Positions 58,791-64,000 of a stretch of DNA of 64,000 nt are shown here, piece after piece. The DNA is from Brevundimonas vesicularis. GTDB taxonomy: Bacteria > Pseudomonadota > Alphaproteobacteria > Caulobacterales > Caulobacteraceae. The notes beneath the pieces were generated by a model. That model was given only the letters and a program-made list of their open reading frames with translations. It was not told the origin of the DNA and ran no database searches. The translations under genes and the position numbers were made by a program. The number at the start of each line of letters is the position of its first letter. The first letter of the stretch is position 1. The DNA lies in the NCBI RefSeq assembly GCF_027105095.1, contig NZ_CP114278.1:372001-436000 (forward strand). Direction: 5' to 3'.

Positions 58791-60011
58791 TTACCCCACG
58801 TCTGGCAGGGCCGTCTTCAGGTTCTCGGCGACCTTGTCGAGGAAGCCCTCGGTGGTCAGCCAGCCCTGTTGGTCGCCGACCAGCAGCGCCAGGTCCTTGG
58901 TCATGAAGCCGGCCTCGACGGTGTCCACGACCACCTTCTCCAGGGTGTCGGCGAACTGATCCAGGGCGGCGTTGCCGTCCAGCTTGGCGCGGTGCTTGAA
59001 GCCGCGCGTCCAGGCGAAGATCGAGGCGATCGAGTTGGTCGAGGTGGCCTCGCCCTTCTGATGCTGGCGATAGTGGCGGGTCACGGTGCCGTGGGCGGCT
59101 TCCGTCTCCAGCACCTTGCCGTCCGGCGTCATCAGGACCGAGGTCATCAGGCCCAGCGAGCCGAAGCCCTGGGCCACGACGTCCGACTGCACGTCGCCGT
59201 CATAGTTCTTGCACGCCCAGACGAAGCCGCCCGACCACTTCATCGCGGCCGCGACCATGTCGTCGATCAGGCGGTGCTCATAGGTCAGGCCGCGCGCCTT
59301 GAACTCGGCGGCGTAGTGTTCGTCGAACACTTCCTGGAACAGGTCCTTGAAGCGGCCGTCATAGGCTTTCAGGATCGTGTTCTTGGTCGACAGATAGACC
59401 GGATAGTTGCGCTGCAAGCCATAGGCGAAGCTGGCGTGGGCGAACTCGCGGATCGAGGCGTCCTGGTTGTACATGGCCATGGCCACGCCGGCGCCGGGGG
59501 CCTTGTAGACCTCGTGCTCGATCACTTCGCCGTCCTCGCCGACGAACTTTATCGTCAGGGTGCCGGGACCGGGCATCAGGAAGTCGGTGGCCTTGTACTG
59601 GTCGCCGAAGGCGTGACGCCCGACGACGATCGGCTGGGTCCAGCCCGGAACCAGGCGCGGCACGTTCGAGCAGATGATCGGTTCGCGGAAGACCACGCCG
59701 CCCAGGATGTTGCGGATGGTGCCGTTCGGCGACTTCCACATCTTCTTCAGGCCGAACTCCTGCACGCGGGCTTCGTCCGGAGTGATGGTGGCGCATTTGA
59801 CGCCGACGCCGTGCTTCTGGATCGCGTGGGCGGCGTCGATGGTCACCTGGTCGTCGGTGGCGTCGCGGTGCTCCATGCCCAGGTCGTAGTAGTCCAGCTC
59901 GAGATCCAGGAACGGGAAGACCAGCTTGTCCTTGATCATCTGCCAGATGATGCGGGTCATTTCGTCGCCGTCGATGTCGACGATGGGGTTTTCGACCTTG
60001 ATCTTGGCCAT
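58791..60011 (-). CDS. icd: NADP-dependent isocitrate dehydrogenase
   Basis: 406 aa, homodimeric eukaryote-like type. It converts isocitrate to 2-oxoglutarate in the TCA cycle. Signature: [21 protein letters not shown] at the N-terminus, [12 protein letters not shown], and [26 protein letters not shown], which holds the metal-binding Asp. [17 protein letters not shown] is the NADP loop. ATG 60011 (MAKIKVENP); longer frames upstream are Arg/Pro-rich and not family-like. A palindromic cluster follows. Confidence 0.96.
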   Translation of the reverse strand: MAKIKVENPIVDIDGDEMTRIIWQMIKDKLVFPFLDLELDYYDLGMEHRDATDDQVTIDAAHAIQKHGVGVKCATITPDEARVQEFGLKKMWKSPNGTIRNILGGVVFREPIICSNVPRLVPGWTQPIVVGRHAFGDQYKATDFLMPGPGTLTIKFVGEDGEVIEHEVYKAPGAGVAMAMYNQDASIREFAHASFAYGLQRNYPVYLSTKNTILKAYDGRFKDLFQEVFDEHYAAEFKARGLTYEHRLIDDMVAAAMKWSGGFVWACKNYDGDVQSDVVAQGFGSLGLMTSVLMTPDGKVLETEAAHGTVTRHYRQHQKGEATSTNSIASIFAWTRGFKHRAKLDGNAALDQFADTLEKVVVDTVEAGFMTKDLALLVGDQQGWLTTEGFLDKVAENLKTALPDVG

Positions 60012-60103
60012 GCGTGCGGTCCGCCTGTGACTGTGGGGAAGGGAATGTCGTGGCGGCGGTATAGCGAGGCCGCGCGCCCGCGCAAACCCCGCCGCCCGTC
60101 GTC

Positions 60104-60124
60104 GCCGCCCGGAATAACGCAGAT
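60104..60124 (+). repeat. Degraded right end of the REP-like element
   Basis: GCCGCCCGGAATAACGCAGAT matches the right end of the 3701-3828 element (3813-3834) with one missing C and one A/G change. The left arm is absent, so this is a remnant. Located upstream of icd between divergent genes. Confidence 0.55.
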
Positions 60125-60188
60125 CCATCCTGAACCCTTTGGCGGGTGCGGACTTCTCTTTGGCTTGGCAACAGTGACGGACGGCAGG

Positions 60189-60356
60189 ATGACGGAGGAA
60201 GAGCGCCAGCTGGTGGATCGTTGGATCATCACCTTCTGCGAGGCGCCGCCCGTGGTCGATGCGGAACTGATGCGCAGGCTGATCGCTGAACAGGAAGCGA
60301 CACAGCAGGAGTCATCGTCATGTCAGAAAAGACGTTCAAGGCTGGCGACAAGGTGA
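60189..60356 (+). CDS. Small charged protein upstream of DUF2945 gene
   Basis: 55 aa, unrecognised. It is helical in character: [21 protein letters not shown], then [19 protein letters not shown]. The purine-rich stretch before the ATG is only moderate (GACGGACGGCAGG). Its end overlaps the DUF2945 gene by 37 bases in another frame, so translation may be coupled. The first 35 residues look like coding sequence; the Arg/Lys tail after the overlap begins may be an artefact. Confidence 0.5.
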   Translation: MTEEERQLVDRWIITFCEAPPVVDAELMRRLIAEQEATQQESSSCQKRRSRLATR

Positions 60357-60532
60357 AGTGGGACCACAGCCAGGGCACCACGACCGGCAAGGTGGTCAAG
60401 AAGGTCACTTCGGAAACCAAGATCAAGGGCCATAAGGTTGCGGCTTCCAAGGATAATCCGGAGTATATCGTCGAAAGCGCCAAGACCGGCGCACGCGCGG
60501 CGCACAAGCCGTCGGAGTTGAAGAAGGCATGA
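60320..60532 (+). CDS. DUF2945 (HVA1) TUDOR-like small protein
   Basis: 70 aa. The whole protein is the HVA1/DUF2945 domain: [64 protein letters not shown]. It is a small beta-barrel of unknown role, widespread in bacteria. Overlaps the next gene by ATGA, so it is cotranscribed with the DUF1176 gene. Confidence 0.9.
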   Translation: MSEKTFKAGDKVKWDHSQGTTTGKVVKKVTSETKIKGHKVAASKDNPEYIVESAKTGARAAHKPSELKKA

Positions 60533-61692
60533 CCTCGAACGGCCTGTCGCGCTGCGTCGCCCGATATGCCCCAGGCGTGTCCGCCCTCGCCGTGTCGGCG
60601 CTGGTCATCGCCGGATGCGGCGAAAAGGATGCGGCCAAGACGCCCGCCGCGACCCCGTCAGCCAGCTCGGCTGCGCCCGCCGCCGTCGCGCCGGTGCTTC
60701 AGATCCGCCCCGAAACCAAGACCTTCCGCGACTGGAGCGCCACCTGCGGCAATGACGGGACCTGCTGGGCCTTCGGTTTTGCGCCCGAGTTCGCCGCCGG
60801 CTGGGTCCGCATCAGCCTGGCGCCCGGTCCGAACGCCCAGCCGCAAATCCTCTTCGGCTATTGGCGCGACGGCGACGCCAAGGCTGCTGAGCCGCTCAGT
60901 CTGACGATCGACGGCCGCGCCTATCCGGCCGTGCTCAGCGACGCGAGCAACGTCGAGACGCCGATCGGCGAAATCCGCGACGGCGCTCGCGCCGCCCTCG
61001 ACGCCCTGGCCCAGGGCAAGGTCATGATCATTCGCGGCGCCTCGACCCAAGAGGTCTCGCTGCACGCCGCCGCCGCCGCCCTGTTGTGGATCGACGAGAA
61101 ACAGGGGCGTCTGGATACCCCGACCGCCCTGATCCGACGCGGCGACCGCCCGGACGCCCTTGTTCCGGTCGCGCCGTCGCTGCCGACCGTCACCCTCGCC
61201 CCGCCTGTCGACCAGGCCGGGTTCGGCGATCAGAACCAGCGCCTGCCCGCCGTACTGCGCGCTCGCACCGAGGTCGGCAATTGCCTCAAGGAATCCGCCA
61301 TGCCGGCTGTCAGCGACATGGTCATGTCCGCCCGGCTGGACGCCCGCACCGAGCTGTGGGCCGTGCCCTGCGGATCGGGCGCCTATAACGTCACCCACAA
61401 CTGGTATCTGACAGGTCCGGGCGGTCGCGACCCTCGGCCCGCGATCCTCGCCGGATCGGAAGGTCCGAGCTCCGATCCTGTCATGCCGGACAACGCGACC
61501 GTCAACGGCGCCTATGATCCCAAGACCCGCACCTTGTCGGCCTTCGCCAAGGCACGCGGCCTCGGCGATTGCGGCGCGGCGCAGACCTGGGCCTGGACGG
61601 GACAGGGCTTTACCCTGATGCAGGAAAGCATCATGGGCGAATGCGCCGGCGTGCCGTCCGACCTCTGGCCTGTCACCTGGCGCACCCGGTGA
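60529..61692 (+). CDS. DUF1176 lipoprotein
   Basis: 387 aa, exported. Lipobox LVIAGC (Cys30) after a signal peptide of usual length; Ala/Pro/Ser linker; then DUF1176 body: KTFRDWSATCGNDGTCWAFGF, GRAYPAVLSDASNVETPI, AALLWIDEKQGRLDTPTALIRRG, and the C-terminal LGDCGAAQTWAWTGQGFTL with ECAGVPSDLWPVTWRT. Six or more Cys suggest disulfides. Function not known. Overlaps both neighbours by four bases. Confidence 0.87.
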   Translation: MTSNGLSRCVARYAPGVSALAVSALVIAGCGEKDAAKTPAATPSASSAAPAAVAPVLQIRPETKTFRDWSATCGNDGTCWAFGFAPEFAAGWVRISLAPGPNAQPQILFGYWRDGDAKAAEPLSLTIDGRAYPAVLSDASNVETPIGEIRDGARAALDALAQGKVMIIRGASTQEVSLHAAAAALLWIDEKQGRLDTPTALIRRGDRPDALVPVAPSLPTVTLAPPVDQAGFGDQNQRLPAVLRARTEVGNCLKESAMPAVSDMVMSARLDARTELWAVPCGSGAYNVTHNWYLTGPGGRDPRPAILAGSEGPSSDPVMPDNATVNGAYDPKTRTLSAFAKARGLGDCGAAQTWAWTGQGFTLMQESIMGECAGVPSDLWPVTWRTR

Positions 61693-62597
61693 CGGATCTG
61701 GAGGTTCTGATCATCGGCGCCGGTCCGGCCGGCCTGACGGCGGCGACCTATCTGGGCCGCTTTCGGCGACGGACCCTGGTGGTGGATGGCGGGGCGCCCC
61801 GCGCCTGCTGGATCCCGCTCAGCCACAATATGCCGGGCTTTCCGGCCGGCGTCACCGGCGCCGACATCCTGAAGCGGATGCGCGAACAGGCCGAAGAATA
61901 CGGCGCGGTCGTTGAACCCGGTCGCGTCCGGCGCTTGACCCACGACGGCGAAGGCTTCGTCGCTGAGATGGAAGGCCGCGCCATCCGCGCCCGCGCCGTC
62001 CTGCTGGCGACCGGGGTCGTCGATCACCATCCCGACTTGCCGGGCGTCGAGGACGCGGTGCGCAAGGCGCTGGTCCGCATCTGTCCCATCTGCGACGGCT
62101 ATGAGGCGACCGACAAGGCCGTGGCCATCATCGGGCGAAGCGACAAGGGCGCGCGCGAGGCCGCCTTCATGCGCACCTATTCCGACCGCGTGACCCTGAT
62201 CCATATCGACGCGCCCGACGCGCTCAGCCGGCGCGACGAACTGGAACGGCTGGGCGTCGAACTGATCCTGGCGCCGCTGGATGCGATCGACATCGAGAAC
62301 GATCGCGTGACGGCGCTGAGCTACGCCGGCCAGAGCCGCGCGTTCGACCTAGTCTATTCGGCGCTCGGAACCTCGCCGAACGCCGAACTGGCCCGAGGGC
62401 TGGGCGCGCGTCTGGCCGACGACGGTCGGTTGGAGGTCGATCTGCACCAGGCGACCAGCGTGCCGGGCCTGTATGCCGCCGGCGACGTCGTGCGCGGCCT
62501 CAACCAGATCGCCGTCGCGACCGCCGAAGCCGCCGTCGCCGCCACCGACATCCACAATCGCCTGCGCCAAGCCGACGGCCTGACCGTCGCCGACTAG
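61689..62597 (+). CDS. Thioredoxin reductase-like FAD/NAD(P) oxidoreductase (second copy)
   Basis: 302 aa from GTG 61689 within a GTGA overlap with the DUF1176 stop. FAD loop IIGAGPAGLTAATYLGRF is at residues 7-24, redox pair CPIC in RICPICDGYE near residue 135, nucleotide loop IIGRSDKGAREA, second FAD motif LYAAGDVVRGLNQI. The same domain order and motif as at 10504-11445, but without an Rrf2 partner. Converges on the DUF885 gene with a four-base overlap. Confidence 0.88.
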   Translation: MTDLEVLIIGAGPAGLTAATYLGRFRRRTLVVDGGAPRACWIPLSHNMPGFPAGVTGADILKRMREQAEEYGAVVEPGRVRRLTHDGEGFVAEMEGRAIRARAVLLATGVVDHHPDLPGVEDAVRKALVRICPICDGYEATDKAVAIIGRSDKGAREAAFMRTYSDRVTLIHIDAPDALSRRDELERLGVELILAPLDAIDIENDRVTALSYAGQSRAFDLVYSALGTSPNAELARGLGARLADDGRLEVDLHQATSVPGLYAAGDVVRGLNQIAVATAEAAVAATDIHNRLRQADGLTVAD

Positions 62598-64000
62598 GCT
62601 TGGGTCGCGACCCAGCCGTCGACGATCCGTTCCAGCACCGACAGGGGCACGCCGCCGGCGGCGAGGGCGGTGTCGTGGAAGCCCTTGATGTCGAACCTGG
62701 ACCCCAGGCTGGTCTTGGCCTTTTCGCGCAGGCGGACCCATTCGTTGTGACCGACCTTGTAGGCGCAGGCCTGGCCCGGCCAGCCGCAATAGCGCTCGAC
62801 CTCGGACGTCGCCGCGCCTTCCTGATCGCCATAGGCCTCCATCATGTAGCGAATGCCCTCTTCGCGGCTCCAGCCCTTGGAGTGGATGCCGGTGTCGACG
62901 ACCAGGCGCGCGGCGCGGAACATCAGCGATTGCAGGTAGCCGATCTGACCCACCGGGTCGTTCTCATAGGCGCCCAGTTCGTCGGCCAGCTGTTCGGCGT
63001 ACAGCCCCCAGCCCTCGACGTAGGACGAGAAGCCCAGCAGGTTCATCAGCAGCGGCGCGGATTCGCTTTCCTGTTGCAGGCTGATCTGCAGATGGTGGCC
63101 CGGCGTCGCCTCGTGATAGGTCAGGGTGGGCAGCGTCCAGGACGGCCATTCCGCCGTGTCCTTCAGATTGATCCAGTAGATGCCGGGCCGCGTCCCATCC
63201 AGGCTGGGCGAGTTGTAATAGCCCATCGGCGCGCCGGCCTCGATCTCGGACGGGACGCGCTTGATCTCGACCTTGGCCTTGGGCAGACGGCCGAAGGCGT
63301 TGGGCAGGCGGGCCTGCATGTCGGCCATTTGGGCGTTCAGCTTGGCGATCAGCTCGGCCTTGCCGGCGTCGGTGTTGGCGTAGACGTATTTGGGATCGTC
63401 CCCCAGGGCCTTGATCCGCTCGGCGACCGAGCCTTGCGTCAGGCCTTGCGCCTTCAGCAGGACATCGGCGCGCGCCGTCAGATCGGCCATCTGTTCCACG
63501 CCGGTCCGGTGGATCTCGTCGGCGGTCAGCCGGGTCGTGGTGATGTAGCGCAGGCTGTTGGCGTAATACTGCTCGCCCTGCGGCAGGCGTCGAACCGAAG
63601 CCTCGTGCACGGCGTTCGGTTGAGCCGCTTTCAGCACGGCGTTCTGGGCGGCCAGGGCCGGATACACCCGCTCGGTCACAAGCCGTTCCACCTGGGCTCC
63701 CCAGTCGCCGGTCAGGCCCTTGGCGCTGGCCCGGTCGACGACCGACTGGGTCAGGGGCGAGGTCGCCGCCGGCGTCGCCAGGACGCCGTCCTGCTGGCGG
63801 ATGGCCTTGGCCAGGATGAAGTCGGGCGGGATGACGCCCAGCGCATAGTCTTCCTTCAGCCGATCCGTTTCAGCCAGCAGCACGTCGGCGAAGGCGTTGA
63901 TGCGGGCGACATAGGCGTCGGCGTCGGCAGCCGTCTCGATCGTGTGCTGGTTGGCCAGGAAGTCGGGCGTGGACTGATAGGCGCCGCCCTGCTGGCTGAC
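62594..64000 (-). CDS. DUF885 family metallopeptidase-like protein (partial, 5' end outside)
   Basis: At least 468 residues; the frame stays open to the right edge, so the start is missing. The signature HEATPGHHLQ holds an HExxxGH-like zinc site, and YVEGWGLYAEQLADELGAYENDPVGQIGYLQS follows, both typical of DUF885. The upstream part reads QGGAYQSTPDFLANQHTIE, which fits the family. An internal GTG at 63883 would give a truncated start and is not used. DUF885 proteins are probably exported peptidases. Confidence 0.88.
   Translation of the reverse strand, partial: VSQQGGAYQSTPDFLANQHTIETAADADAYVARINAFADVLLAETDRLKEDYALGVIPPDFILAKAIRQQDGVLATPAATSPLTQSVVDRASAKGLTGDWGAQVERLVTERVYPALAAQNAVLKAAQPNAVHEASVRRLPQGEQYYANSLRYITTTRLTADEIHRTGVEQMADLTARADVLLKAQGLTQGSVAERIKALGDDPKYVYANTDAGKAELIAKLNAQMADMQARLPNAFGRLPKAKVEIKRVPSEIEAGAPMGYYNSPSLDGTRPGIYWINLKDTAEWPSWTLPTLTYHEATPGHHLQISLQQESESAPLLMNLLGFSSYVEGWGLYAEQLADELGAYENDPVGQIGYLQSLMFRAARLVVDTGIHSKGWSREEGIRYMMEAYGDQEGAATSEVERYCGWPGQACAYKVGHNEWVRLREKAKTSLGSRFDIKGFHDTALAAGGVPLSVLERIVDGWVATQA

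Overview
The window is about 67% G+C, densely coded, and reads as chromosome of an alphaproteobacterium in the Caulobacteraceae, most likely Brevundimonas or a close relative. The reasons are the gene set and order (DUF299 regulator, maf, aroE, coaE, dnaQ), a 180 kDa-type NAD glutamate dehydrogenase, Tim44-like/MltA/SecB genes, UrcA-like and TorF-like proteins, a LexA-type GAAC-N7-GAAC box, and many 1- or 4-base start/stop overlaps. In Caulobacter and Rickettsia the DUF299 gene (RP001 family) borders the replication origin, so the left edge probably lies beside oriC. No tRNA, rRNA, CRISPR, prophage or IS element was recognised. It is mostly core genome, and the novelty is in regulatory DNA and a few small genes.

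Layout. 0-3.7 kb: ppsR-maf-aroE-coaE in 4-base overlaps, then dnaQ. 3.7-8.1 kb: a REP-like hairpin, then dapB, dnaJ and dnaK on the minus strand, with a heat-shock-type promoter before dnaK. 8.2-11.9 kb: a small secreted protein, AlkB, a hydrolase, an Rrf2 regulator overlapping a thioredoxin-reductase-like flavoprotein, and OsmC. 11.9-19.3 kb (minus): trpS, murJ, glnD, typA. 19.5-26.6 kb: a UrcA-like protein, acetyltransferase, DUF1178, nitrilase, glutaredoxin, ComF, an NDUFAF5-like protein, Flp pilin, MutT, ArgJ and a parvulin. 26.6-37.7 kb: secA, a PLP enzyme, a membrane-anchored unknown, a candidate small RNA, glutamate dehydrogenase and a stress protein. 37.7-46.8 kb: the ohrR/ohr pair with twin operators, mltA-tim44, secB, a DMT transporter, dut-coaBC, a LexA-type box, an odd lipoprotein, a HAD phosphatase, PilZ, glycerate kinase and ferredoxin. 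46.9-54.3 kb: a CHASE4-like histidine kinase, TorF, sdhCDAB, pirin and a low-GC membrane protein. 54.4-64 kb: alaS, palindromic repeats, two DUF2939 genes, icd, small genes, DUF1176, a second flavoprotein, and a DUF885 gene cut by the right edge.

How the genes work together. Protein folding and export are heavily represented (DnaK/J, SecA, SecB, a parvulin, Tim44-like), as are thiol and peroxide defence (Ohr/OhrR, OsmC, Rrf2 with its flavoprotein, glutaredoxin, MutT, AlkB) and nitrogen/TCA metabolism (GlnD, glutamate dehydrogenase, succinate and isocitrate dehydrogenases).

The most striking signal is at 31942-32098. A sigma-32 promoter match (CTTGAA, 14 bases, TCCCAT) is followed by three hairpins; the first two carry C/U-rich anti-Shine-Dalgarno loops and the third is an intrinsic terminator. 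This looks like a heat-shock-controlled small RNA. The second is a LexA-type box beside a lipoprotein whose C-terminal domain resembles a polymorphic-toxin domain that has lost its histidines.
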